From Neopestalotiopsis rosae (taxonomy: Eukaryota; Ascomycota; Sordariomycetes; Amphisphaeriales; Sporocadaceae): 64,000 bases of DNA. The DNA lies in contig JALGAS010000008.1 of the NCBI GenBank assembly GCA_023078685.1, positions 1 to 64,000 of the forward strand, written 5' to 3'. A program made the position numbers and the translations under genes. The notes beneath the pieces were generated by a model. That model worked only from the letters and a program-made list of their open reading frames with translations, had not been told where the DNA came from and searched no databases. Each line of letters begins with the position of its first letter. Position 1 is the first letter of the stretch. Shown piece by piece: positions 10,115 through 21,430 of the stretch.

Positions 10115-12679
10115 TTACCAGCTACCTCCGTCCAAATCTGCTGCGAATAATGATCCATCATCGTAAGTAATTACCCGATCGAGATTTACAAATTGGCTAT
10201 CAAGAAGTATGTGCTGCATTGAGTTGGTCTCTGAAGAGTTCATACCTTCCGACCCACCGGGCATCGCTTGAATGCCCACTGTCGGAAAGCTGGGCGTGAG
10301 AGGTGTTGTCAATGAATCCGGGTGATTTTGCATAGGCAAATGGGCGCCGTTTACCTGATTGGATTGTGGCGGTTGGGTTGAAACAGATGCATACGCCATC
10401 CATTGGTTGACACCATGTCTAGCTTGCGTGAAAGACTCTTGTACGGGAACAACATTTTCGTTCTCGTTTGGAACTGTACTGGCAGGCCTATTGCTTCCAT
10501 GCTCTATCTCGCTGGTGTAATCCATGGGATTAAGTCGAAATGAGTCATTCTGGGCACACCATCGATGAAGCTCCCGGAGCTTCAAGGCGTATTTTCCTGC
10601 CAGGTCTTGGGTTTGCGGTTGTAGTGGCTCCGCGATGCCACTCCAGCGATGGGAGAACTCGGCCAGACTTTGCACCAAAAACCAGAATTCCTCCCCAAGC
10701 GGATTTCCAACATAGTATCGCCAGTGTACAAGAAACATTCTCGCGGCAATGTACAGGCAGAATGCGTACTGTGGAGCTAAGGGCGAAGCTTTGACGATGC
10801 GCAGGTAGTTCTGGGTGATTGTTGCGATCTCAACGCCAGCGGAATAACAAGTATCCGCACTACAGCTGCTTGGCAACCTGTTTCGGAACCCCCATATCGG
10901 CGATGGATAAGCTATTGGCTGATGTAGCATTATCATGGATGCATTATGTGTGACGTGAGCGAGTGTCAGGTTCGGATCCATTCTGGGTGATTGCACAAGG
11001 GTAACGTTGGCTTTCCATTTCGTTGGCAGAAGCATTTTCCAGTGAACAAGACGTAGGTCAAGTTCTTTGAAACGGGTCAACCACATGTTGATCTCTTCAA
11101 TGTCCTGTATATTGACCTTTTGCTGGAGAAAGTAACTTGTGACGTGGCTCATGGACTCGCTCGCCTCGAGGCAATAGGCATAGGCTCCAATTGTTGACGT
11201 GTCCATGGCCTGGCCTGATGTACCACCTGCAGTCGACGTGGACTCTGCCTGACTTCGAGTGTCCATGTCGGCCAGTGGCTTGTCAGCGGCTTGATGACTG
11301 GTTGCCATGAACGCTATAGGATTCCCGATTCTACCAGAAGACTTGTCCCAAATACCGAAAAAAGGTGTCGTAACATGCTGCTCCTTGCGCCAATACATGC
11401 CATCACATGGCAGTCGCCGATGAACATCATTGGACGTCAAGCTTGTATTCCAGCCCATGGTTACTGAACAGAACCGATCAAGGCTCATCACATTCCAAAA
11501 TACTCGACGTCTCTCCTCAAGCTCGGTCCAATCCTTGATGGGATTGATGGACTGATATGGGCGACAGAGCGACTGACCATCGCTGCTCTCATTGCTACCC
11601 TGTTCGATAGTGAGCTGCATATACTCGATGGTTCTGGTAAGTGACCCAACGATTGACCATGCCTTTTCTCCGTTGCCACAGCCAATCTACGATCAAATGA
11701 TTGTTAGTTTTGTCGTTGCCGATAACGGTGACGGTGACGTAGCTACTTACATCGTTGAATGCGACAATGATCAGTGCTTGCATACTTTCAACAGACGGGC
11801 GGCTTATCGCTGAAGAGACAATCCAGTCTCTCCCAGATGAAGCATCACAAGAGCTGTGAGCTTGCTCGCTGTGAATGTACCTGGCTGTCGACAGCGCCAT
11901 GGCGTGAATGAGCAATTCCAACTGGTCTCGCTCTCCTGGTATTTTCAATCGCTGACGGAAGCGGCCCTGATGTACCATTGGAATCCAGTGGTGGACTTGG
12001 GTAAAATACGCATTGATGATGGGTTCAAGTAGATCAATACCAGGCGGCAAGTCTGGTTGACGGCATTGGCGTGTTTGGAGCATCATGGGTTCCTCCTCAG
12101 CTGCGACCTTTCTCTTTTTGGCTGGCCGCTCAAGTGAGTCGCCGTTCGCGGCGCGCTGGAATATCTTTGGTAGTTCTTTTGCCAGCAAAGACAATATGTC
12201 ATAAGCGACGCCCTCGTTTGTCTGCTTGGTGCCATTGCTTGAGGGGGAAATATTGGTCTGTATCTCAACTTCCTGCTCCTCGCGTTCCCGAATATGCTGC
12301 TCAAGGGCATCTGATCTTGGTCAGGGTCCAAAACAACAAAGCTTGTAGAGATGATTACCGAGTCGCCTGTGTAGGCTTTCAACTGCACCTGCCTTCAGCC
12401 CAGGCTTGACGCGCTTCGTCTCATACACGCAATCACCAGCTAAAAAGTTAGAGCGGTCAACAAACGATGATTTCCGGGATTCATACTAATCTTGCGACAA
12501 TGCTGGCATGCTGGACGGTCTCGACTGCATTTCAGCTTGGATTGCCGACACCTATTGCAACTGCATCACGACGATTAGGACCGACACAAACTCCTTGGAA
12601 GTCAAACATACGCGAGACCCAACGGCTCTGCTCGGGCATGTGGTGACTCCGGGCCGTCTTCCACCGAATGATTTGACAT
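10115..12679 (-). CDS. Zn2Cys6 transcription factor of the sugar-acid cluster
   Basis: Five exons, complement(10115..11686, 11751..12310, 12359..12439, 12487..12560, 12612..12679), 784 aa. The zinc cluster is split over three exons and becomes whole only after splicing: ACNRCRQSKLKCSRDRPACQ followed by HCRKITGDCVYETKR, spacing C-x2-C-x6-C-x6-C-x2-C-x6-C. Intron 1 is 51 nt with donor GTATGT and a CTAAT branch site. The middle region (from about 150) is the fungal-specific regulator domain, with INAYFTQVHHWIPMVHQGRF, LEERRRVFWNVMSLDRFCSV and MLHQPIAY. The tail is rich in Pro, Gln and Ser, as in activation domains. It converges with GH88 (80 bp between stops). Being the only regulator in the cluster, it probably controls it; the inducer is unknown. 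Confidence 0.85.
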
Positions 12680-14570
12680 GATGGATTGCAACAGCCAAGC
12701 ATGACTCCTTTGATGAGAGAAACCATGATGCGCGACTGAGGAGGCGTGTTGAAATCAATGGAATTGGGGAATACGTCGGAGACATGGGTGAGCTGATGAT
12801 GTACCAGGGTACCTCATATACTAGGCTCGTGTACCGCAGTATATTCCCCCGAGAGCTGCCCGCTTTGTATTAGTAGCGGGCATGCATTTATGCAAGGTAT
12901 CATAATGCCATTGCGTCCGGTATTACACCCGCTATGGCATTTGCCAGCGTACTTACCAGCGTATTTGCCACTCCACAGTTATCAGGGGACTTTGAATATA
13001 GAATTCAGAAACGACACCAACAAAAACCATCATTCGATCTTGATACGATACCATAAGTATTGTCAGAGCTAGTGGTAGCAGCCAAGCTTGCGGCCGCCGC
13101 TCCGCGTTCCGCTCCGCGTTCATATATGATGAACAAACGTGGTCATATTGAGCCGGAATAGTTGTCAAATCAATGCTTATATGACATTCAGCAAATCAAT
13201 GCTTATATGACATTCAGCTTGTAATCATGCTAAACCTACTGGGATTGCCCAACAGAGGGCCCTACGACCCAATGTACGATGACTTGGAAGAACCGGAGGA
13301 TGGAATGGTTCACAGCCAGATGCCTCCTGACGAAAAGTTCTACGAAGACCCCGACTTTTACAACACCTAATATCCCCCTTGACGACTAACCGCTGTTGTT
13401 TTTCTGTAAGGACTGTTATCGGCGGCTCTTCGTTGTACATCTGAAACATGGCGATGGTTTATCCGCCTGGTTTAATTCGCCGTAGTCAGGACTTGGGTTA
13501 TGACCGCACCTGGCTTCCTTTTCTTGTGCCAGCAAGCATCCACAAACGTCACGATAGTGCCGAAGTGGTTGATAAAAGTGACATGTCTAACACAGCAGCA
13601 CGTGGTCAATATTTTGAGGCCTCATGCAATCGCTGGATTTTGCTCGCCGTTGATGCTTCCACAGTCCTGCTCAAATACCACTGACGAAAGTCCAGTAATA
13701 ACCCAACGTTTATGTTGGGACATCTACAAATGCAGCACTCATTTCACCTGGGCGGGGATCTTGATTGAGTACCTGTGGGTCCCAAGACCTTGAACCAAGC
13801 CCACCTAGATGGCAGGCCTGTCGGAAAAAGGTATCCCCACTTCCGCGTTGATTGATCACACCCCCGTTCCAGGCCCAACGCCACAGGCGCGTGGCTTCAG
13901 TGTGGCACCCAGGTGGCTGGGCCCAGGCAGAGATCACTGGATCCATTCGCTCCTCACACACTGCATTGTGATACATACACATTCACAACAACGCATCTGC
14001 CATCTTTGCACCGTCTTTGTCTGTTTTCCAAACCAATGCATCGCTCGAAACTTGCCGCTGTTCGCAGATTTTCATCTCTCTGAGCACGGCACAGCACCAG
14101 GGTCAGTCTCAAGGAATGTCGCGCGAAAGTGGACATCCGCGCCGCCCGCTGGACCACGACGACTACGGTTCTTTGGTTGGACGCCATCGGTCATCCTGCA
14201 ATCAAGGTCATGATAATTCCGACTTCTACCCAGCTGAGAGTACGCTCCCTGGAAGAACCGGGGCCTTGAGAGGCGTCCCTCTTTTACGTTGATGATCGAC
14301 ACACGCAAGTGGTTGAACTCGATGCGAAGGGGGATGGCCGGACAGCAGGTACTGAGATGTTCCGCCGGTCGTAGCTCTGGTTTGGCAGTGGTGGCGGGGA
14401 CATCATATGGTCGCAAATCGAGTCATTCTATTTTCTACTCTTGCTTCTGCCTCAACTACTCTGATGATACATGAGCTGGACCTGGCCCGCCACTCTGTCA
14501 CGCCTGTTCTGGGGTAATTCTCTGGTTGTGACGAAATACTTATATCTCACAGGATTCATGTAGTCCCGCA
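12680..14570. other. Gene-poor spacer with possible small acidic frame
   Basis: About 1.9 kb with no gene I can support. At 13227-13370 (plus) a 47-codon frame encodes an acidic peptide ending PPDEKFYEDPDFYNT; it has a protein-like composition and might be the last exon of a lost gene. At 14116 onward an open stretch beginning MSRESGHPRRPLDHDDYG could be an upstream exon of the 14571 gene, but I found no convincing splice path. A direct repeat at 13166-13217 and a GC-rich 12-mer doublet near 13097 are also present. Confidence 0.4.
13166..13217. repeat. 26-bp tandem direct repeat, two copies
   Basis: The unit beginning caaatcaatgcttatatgac occurs twice back to back without mismatches, just before the small acidic frame at 13227. 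A recent slippage duplication is the simplest reading. Confidence 0.85.
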
Positions 14571-15922
14571 ATGGACGTTCCCACCGATTCGGACTATAGC
14601 GAAGACGATACGCGAACAACCGACCACAATATTGATCTGAAAAGTGTACCGGCTCTGGTAACATGGCGAGATGGTCGTGGCGAAATCCAATCACTGGCAG
14701 ACCTTAAACTCGACCTGGCCTACGCGACTGACACACGGAAAGCGCTGGTAAAGCTGCACACCAACACAAAACTCAAGAAGGGACCCGCGAAACCCACAGT
14801 CTTCTTGTTTGTCCATCCGCACAAGTTACAATCCTTGGAATACATCGATGAAAATGGGGCCGGGTCAGACGAGAATGCGCAAGATCAGGGGCACTACGCG
14901 CGAAAGCATCTCAACACTAGCACACATGCTCTGAGGTTTACATTGCGCGACTCGGCCATGTTTGTCGTCCCAATCGAGCATCCATTTCAGTTCTTCCGTG
15001 CCGGTTCTCAAAATTTGTGGAGGGCGTGGAGAGATTTTGCACGAGACATCTCCCAATTCACTGTGCACTTCCCAGCAAAGACAATTCGTGTGTCGTCCGT
15101 GTCGGCATTTTGCAAATCAGCAACAGCACCCAACACGCTGACTTCTTTCGAGGACAATATTACGAGTCTCTACGGTGGCAAGGGTGGCAGGGTCGTTGAC
15201 CTCGACTTTGATGACGCTGATGAAGGCGACGGCCGTGGATCTTCAACATCTAATGATGCCCCTCCAGCGTATCATGAAGATGCTGCTGGCACAAGTATAT
15301 CTGCTGTTGCGCCTCCACTGTGCCTATCCCCCGGTATGTATAGCCTCGCTTCCACGACTCTGCCCGTGCAATCTAACCACCGTTTGCAGGTCCAGGACTC
15401 CGCAAGCGCCGTCGCAAGTCGAGTGGCTGCGATCTCGACGAAAAGTCCATCAGCGGAGATGAAACCAACAGTACTGCCACCGTTTTGCAGATGATGCTCA
15501 AACTGCAAAAAACCATTGATGAAGGAAGGGCTGCCCAAGATGTGGCGCTGGCCAAAATACTAGCCAAAGTAGACACCATAGAGAGTCGCATAGATAGCCT
15601 AGAGGCTCAGCAACGAAACCTGTTGCAAGAGGTAGAGAACCAGGTTGAGGCACAAGTCGAGCCGCTTTGGGATGAGATGAGCGCAAGGCTCCAAAGTCAA
15701 GAGGATAGAGAACACGACTACATTCGGGAAATGATTGAAGAATCTTTCGACGAAAAAATAGACGAGAAGATCCCCGATGCTGTCGAGCAGTTCTTTAGTA
15801 CAGAGGACGACGCTCAGGTCTTGGCTACTGGGGTCCTTGGCGACAAGATCAGGGAGGAAACCCGTGCATATCTTCGCAGTCAAAAGTTCACCAGTCACTT
15901 GACAATTGTCGATAATGAATAA
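14571..15922 (+). CDS. Hypothetical protein with C-terminal coiled coil
   Basis: Two exons, 14571..15333 and 15390..15922, 431 aa; the 56-nt intron has donor GTATGT, a CTAAC branch site and TTGCAG acceptor. I do not recognise the family. Residues 1-190 look globular (VFLFVHPHKLQSLEYID, LRFTLRDSAMFVVPIEHPF, FHFPAK-like strands and FEDNITSLYGG). A low-complexity acidic and Ser-rich link (about 205-250) leads to a short basic patch right after the splice (LRKRRRKSSG), which could be a nuclear signal. Residues about 285-400 are a predicted long coiled coil with heptads (LAKILAKVDTIESRIDSLEA) that turn strongly acidic. No signal peptide or membrane span. Clean splice, long open frame and ordinary composition argue for a real gene. 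Function unknown. Confidence 0.7.
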
Positions 15923-16718
15923 TATATGGTCTATTGCCGACACAGCCATGACTCCAACCTACAGATGATTTCTGCTACCCCAATCCCTAAAGAAGCTCCA
16001 GCACAGGCGACGTGGCAATGTTCACTCAGAGCAACCCGAAATAATCGGTTGAGGCAACTCATGGATGCCATAATGGTTACTTGCGCCGAAGGGGCCAGAA
16101 ATTGACGTCGCTTAAGACTATATTCATTTCTCTACATCTGATATCTGAGCCTTGATTTTTTCAAAGGCACGTATATTATAAGTCTCCAATGGCATCTGTA
16201 CATTTATGCGAATTCGGAATATGCTGCAGAAATCAGCTTAACGAACATAGTTTCAGATATAGTATTTCCGTGATCGTACTTGACCTAGTCGCCTCTCTGC
16301 CGCTATTCGACGTCAGTTGCTCAACGAAAATGAAATCCAAGTCTCAATATCTGCCTTTTGTGAAAATGTCCAAAGTGCAGATCTTGATTTTGGCGTGATT
16401 GAAACATGGATCGAAAACGATGATTTTGTTTCCGTCACCCATTCAGAGCTTTTTGGTCACGAGTCGGGCAACACAATTGCGGATATTCTCTATGGCGACG
16501 GCAACCCGAGTGGCGAGCTCCCAAATACCTCGTGAAAACTGGCACAGAAGTCGAATGCTCTTGAACATTGGTATCTACGTCGACTACCGATGGTTTGATG
16601 CTGACGCCCTCGAGCATCGATAAACATTCAGCCATGGTTTGTCCTGCACTGCTTTTTGTTATGGAGATTTGAGCTTGGGATTGTGAGCCGTAGACACAGG
16701 CAGCAAAACTCAGTCCCT
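15923..16718. other. Spacer between convergent genes
   Basis: About 0.8 kb between the 3' ends of the coiled-coil gene (plus) and the amidohydrolase (minus). Several short open frames occur (16189-16635), but none has recognisable protein features. I see no repeat or transposon. Confidence 0.4.
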
Positions 16719-18228
16719 TTACTGCTCATCTTCGTAAGACGTGTTTGGGTCAATCTTGACTCCACTCCGCTGCTGTATGCCCCTTATTGCCGTCTTTGCA
16801 GCGAGAATTATTTCGCCTTCGTCGATAAAGGAAAGCCTTCCATCCTCAACCACGAAGCAGCCATCAATCATAACATGTGTCACATCCCTTCCTGTGCAGC
16901 TTCCCACTACCAAGCTGACCGGGTCCATTCCACCGAGAACGTCTTGATCCCAAGGCGCCGCCCACACCTTGGTAAGATCCAAGACGACCAAGTCAGCTTT
17001 CTTGCCCACTACAATGCTACCAATGTCTTGATCAAGGCCTAGGGCTGTTGCGCCGCGTATTGTGGCCATTTCCAAAGCTTCCCGGGCGCCAACAACGCTA
17101 GCATCCAGCATGACCCCCTTATGCACGATGGAAGCTAGATGCATTTCGCGAAGCATGTCGTATGAATTATTACAAGGGGCACCATCTGTGCCCAAGGCCA
17201 CGTTGACGCCCGAATCCAGCATTCTCGGAATATTTGCAATCCCTGATGCAAGTTTCAGGTTGCTAGTTGGATTATGAGCCACGGTCGTATTGCTCTCGCG
17301 TAATATCGGAAGGTCAACCTCGAGGTCGAGATGGCACATGTGTGCCAGAATAGTCTTTTGCCCTGCAAGCTCTGCGTCACGGCAAAACTGCATAGGAGTT
17401 CTCCCCTCGTAGATCTCACGGAAGATTGGCAGATCCCGCGGTGCTTCAGCGCAGTGCATCGTGATTCCGATATCGCGGCTGCGGCATGCACGACCAACCT
17501 CGGCAAAAGACGAGAGCGAAGCCCCTCGCGGAGTGCCACATGCCGCCCATACATGTATCCTGTCATTGCTGCAACCATGGAAGGCGTCATGTGCAGCGAT
17601 CAAAGACTCTATAGACATTGCAGAAAGGTCCTTATCGCGTGCGTCCTTGATCTTCAGCGCCGGGTTCGTTTCAACAAACTTGACCAACTTGCCCTGCACA
17701 GACTTTGATCAGTATCCCTTCTTGTACAAAACAAAACGGAATCAGGATATCACAAACCAGGCAGGCGCGGATCCCCATCTCAGATACTGCTCGCACAACG
17801 TTGTGAATCCCGCTACCATGGGTCAACATAGCCTCCAGAAAACAAGTTGTTCCGCTCAGAAGCATCTCAGCAATGGTTGTACGTGCAGCAACGTAGCCGT
17901 CCGCCGTGTTGCCTTGCCCCCCGTACGCCGCTTCTAGTGGCCAAATACGGTCGCAGAGCCAGCTGTGTAAAGGCAGGTCTTCCGCCAGTCCACGCAGCAG
18001 CGATTGGGCCAGGTGAGCATGGGTGTTGACAAGACCTGGGATTATGATCCTGCCGGGCAGCGAAATGACTCTTGTTCCTGTTGGAAGACTTTCCGGCGCT
18101 TGAGAAGAGACATGATCTATCCTTGAGCCAGAAGTAAGAATATATCCTCTACGAATGATCCTCCGCTGGGGATCGACTGTAATTATGGTAACATCTTTGA
18201 AGAGAACTGCTTTCGCATTTTCTGCCAT
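16719..18228 (-). CDS. Amidohydrolase, ATZ/TRZ/guanine-deaminase type
   Basis: Two exons, complement(16719..17693, 17758..18228), 481 aa; the 64-nt intron has donor GTTTGT and acceptor TGCAG, giving ACLGKLVKF. Zinc and catalytic residues of the family are all present: NTHAHLAQ (His70, His72), TMHCAEAPRD (His237, Glu240), LAHMCHL (His275) and LGTDGAPCNN (Asp327), plus SNLKLASG for substrate contact. The N-terminal and C-terminal beta parts of the composite domain flank the barrel (VLFKDVTIITVD at the start, GKKADLVVLDL late). Such enzymes deaminate or dechlorinate N-heterocycles: guanine, 8-oxoguanine, cytosine or triazines. Which one cannot be told by eye. It is divergent from a purine-type permease 518 bp away, so a purine or related ring is the likely substrate. 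No signal peptide; cytosolic. Confidence 0.85.
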
Positions 18229-18746
18229 TTCGTGGCCGAATGATAGATCAACCCAATGACCTTGATCTAATGCAGGACCTCTTCGTGGCCAGTAGAGCTC
18301 TTTTACTCAAACTCAGGATTCGATTAAGATACGAAGCATATCACAATGCCATAACCTACAAAATATGCAGTGTCATTGCTTCCATGGCTATTGAGACTAC
18401 GATAAGCTGCGCGGGCATGATATAGGCAGGCGGCGGTCCCCGGGCCGTTTCTTGAATTCGGAGCAGTTCCGGCTAGATAAGGTCGCCTCCGCTGTAGGAT
18501 CAGTCGGACCAATGAAACTCAGCATCATGAAGGAAACCGTATCCTAGCGAGAGACGCAATTCTTGGTGGCTTGTCTGAAAGCCTTATAAATTTGCATAAA
18601 TCCAATCGGGAGAATTTGATTAATTTATAGCCCACAGACTCCCTGATCGCGTGTGTGAAACCTATGTTTGACATTGCCATACTGTTCCTGGGGCGTCTGC
18701 TTGATTTTGAAACTTGGTTAATGCCCAATATTGAGACGGTCGACTA
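18229..18746. promoter_or_regulatory. Divergent promoter with three GATA-factor sites
   Basis: This 518-bp region lies between the starts of the amidohydrolase and the purine-type permease. It holds HGATAR words at 18241-18246 (TGATAG), 18400-18405 (CGATAA) and 18475-18480 (AGATAA). In fungi such sites are bound by AreA/Nit2-type activators when preferred nitrogen is scarce. Nitrogen control of both genes is therefore plausible; binding is inferred. Confidence 0.5.
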
Positions 18747-20723
18747 ATGGCTTTAAATGCACAGGAAAAGGGCAGCCCATTGCCTGGCGAAACCCAGCTC
18801 GCATATGCAACAACGGGAGTTGGACATGTGGCTGATTCAAGCTGGCAGGGGAGAATAGCATATCTAAAGTGGTACTTTACAACAAGGCAAGGCTGGTTTG
18901 GCGATTACGTGAGTTTCTTCTCCTATTGCATTCAGTCATAATACATTCCTCAATGCCAAGTCACGTGCTGAACAGAATTGAAGGACTATCTTTATCTGAT
19001 CACCCCAAACATCTGGCCATTGAATGGAAGATACAAAGGCTATAAAGCTCCCTTCTACGGCCTCAATGACGAAGTACCCATTCTTCTCACCCTCATTCTG
19101 GGGCTTCAGCATGCGCTGTGCATGGTGGGTTCAATTGTCTCACCACCATTGGCAATTGCAGGTGGTGCCTTTTACTTCGACTCTGCAACGACACAGTACC
19201 TTGTATCGGCTGCGTTCATAACCACGGGTTTAGCGACAGCCATGCAGGTTACCCGAGTTCATATATCCAAGACACCCTTTTATATCGGTACCGGGTTGCT
19301 GTCTGTGGTTGGCCCAACTTTCGATATCTTACCCATTGCCTTCACTTACACCGACATGCGCTATGATAATGGCACTTGCCCAACAGCGGATGATGGCACA
19401 AAGCTGCCGTGTCCAGAAGCTTGGGGCGCCATTCTGGGTTCCATTCTTTGCACCGTCTGGGTTCAAATCGCCATGAGTTTCGTTCCACCAAAGTTGCTCA
19501 ATAAGATTTTCCCCAAGGTTGTCATGGGAAGTTTGTTGCTACTCGTCGGCATATACTTGGTGGGGAATGGGATGGATAACTGGGGAGGTAGCAGCAACTG
19601 CCATGACGGCTCTGGTTTCTATGCTCTATGCCCTGATACATCAGCTCCCCGGCCACTACCATGGTATGTCGAAAGGAAAAAGATGCACTGTAGAGCAGTA
19701 TGGATCAAGACTAATACCTTACAATTCTTAGGGGAGACCCAAAGTTGATTGGTTTGGGCTTCACTGTGTTTCTGGTTATTGTCCTCGTGGAGCTTCTGGG
19801 GTCGCCGCTGATGAAGTCTGCCTCCGTTATTATTGGTTTGTTCGTCGGTTGTCTTGCATCTGGCCTTGCAGGATACTGGTCATTGACCAATGTAAATGCA
19901 GCGCCAGTTGCAACATTTCTCTGGGTTCATACATTCCCCCTTTCGGTTGATGGCGCTCTGATACTGCCTCTGCTCATCATGTTTGTTTGCGAGGCCGTCT
20001 CCTGTATGCCCGATATCCTTGCGACATCGGAAATCAGCGGCGTGGAATTTCAAGGCACTGAATTCAATTCGCGTGTACAAGGCGGGATACTTTGCGATGG
20101 CATTGGTAGTCTGATCAGCGCTCTCGGAACCGGTCCCCCAATGGTCAGGTAAGCCCCATGGATTCCGTTTGTGCTCTTCAGGAGTTGCGATCGATGAGGA
20201 CAGATATGATGATTAACACGCTCATAGTCAAGCTGGCAACAATGGAGTCATTGTCATCACTGGGTGCGCCTCGCGACGTGCGGGATGGTGTGCATCAGTC
20301 TTTCTGCTATTAATGGGCATCTTCGGAAAATTTGGCGCCATATTTGGTGCAATGCCCCCATCCGTCTTAGGCGGAATGCAGGTATTTCTTTACAGCTCAA
20401 TTGCTGTGGCAGGTCTGCGTGTGCTTGGCATGGTCCGTTATACGCGACGGAACAGATTCATCTTGATCGTTGCGCTAGGCATCGGATTCCTGGATGTAAC
20501 CAGGTCTGACTGGTGGAACAGTATTCTGACGTACTCAGGTTCTAATGTCGCTCTTTCTGGATTTGAGCAGGGTCTCAACTTGATTGTACAGACTCCCTTC
20601 ATCATTGCAGCGGTATTGGGGGTCATTTTGAATTTGATTTTGCCAGAAGATGCTGGTCAATTGGATTTCATGGCTGGTGGAGAGCACAGCAGGCCAAGTC
20701 TTCCTCATCAATCACATGATTGA
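18747..20723 (+). CDS. NAT/NCS2 nucleobase permease, UapA-like with altered motif
   Basis: Four exons, 18747..18908, 18984..19663, 19732..20148, 20228..20723, 584 aa. Splicing restores GDYDYLYLITPNIWPLNGRY and PPMVSQAGNNGVIVITG. About 14 membrane segments. The family's buried acids are kept: Glu in VCEAVSCMPDI and Asp in GGILCDGIGS, matching UapA Glu356 and Asp388. The signature loop differs: Gly423 stands where UapA has Gln408, and Gly432 where UapA has Arg417, while Asn424, Gly426 and Thr431 are kept. In UapA those two positions shape binding and specificity for xanthine and urate, so the substrate here may differ. Divergent partner of the amidohydrolase. The C-terminal tail is short and hydrophilic. 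Confidence 0.85.
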
Positions 20724-21430
20724 ATACAATCGAGAGAAGCAAGAGCTGCGGGTCGCTGGAAGCTATCATGGTTCCAACCCGTATTGTCATGAGTCACTTT
20801 GTCTCGGGAATTGTTTGCAGACTGCAGAATCAGTGGCACAGTTGATAGAAGTATTGGTTATATGATGATACCACTGCTTGTGCTATTTGCGAGTCTTATA
20901 TTTAATCATTTAGCATCATGTAATGATGATGACAAACTAGGACTAGAATCATACCTGTTCTGGAGATGTTTCCGCTTACATCAGAAACAATATGCAACCG
21001 TACGGATGATGATGGCTCAATTAGAATTGTTTCAAGCACCTATAGATATAAAAGTCACGGCGATGAGATGGCGTCAGCTATGGTGGCGTCAGCTTCTCAA
21101 GTTCCAGCGGAGTGCCAGTCGTCGGCATCAGCCGTATGACCACGATATGTAATTTTATTGTAAGACTGCGCGGTCTGTAAGCCAAAATATTCGCAGTGAT
21201 ACTACATACATTGTTCAAGTGCGCAGAATACGGAGTCATTGCTTACAGGGTCGTTCAAATCAAAGGTCTAATAGCCTATCACCCGGCTGAGGAGGACATG
21301 CTTGTAGTGTAGACGACTACAGTCAGGTTTGGATATATAAAGAGACAATAGGGCTGCTACATCTGTCAAATTGTCACACAGCATCAACAAGATCCATCAT
21401 CGCCGTCAAGACACTAATCCAATAACCATT
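20724..21430. other. Spacer and promoter of the lysozyme-like gene
   Basis: About 0.7 kb with no supported gene. An in-frame ATG at 21371 lies upstream of the chosen start of the next gene but adds a hydrophilic stretch without a signal peptide. A tatataaag word near 21334 may be the TATA element of that gene. Confidence 0.4.
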
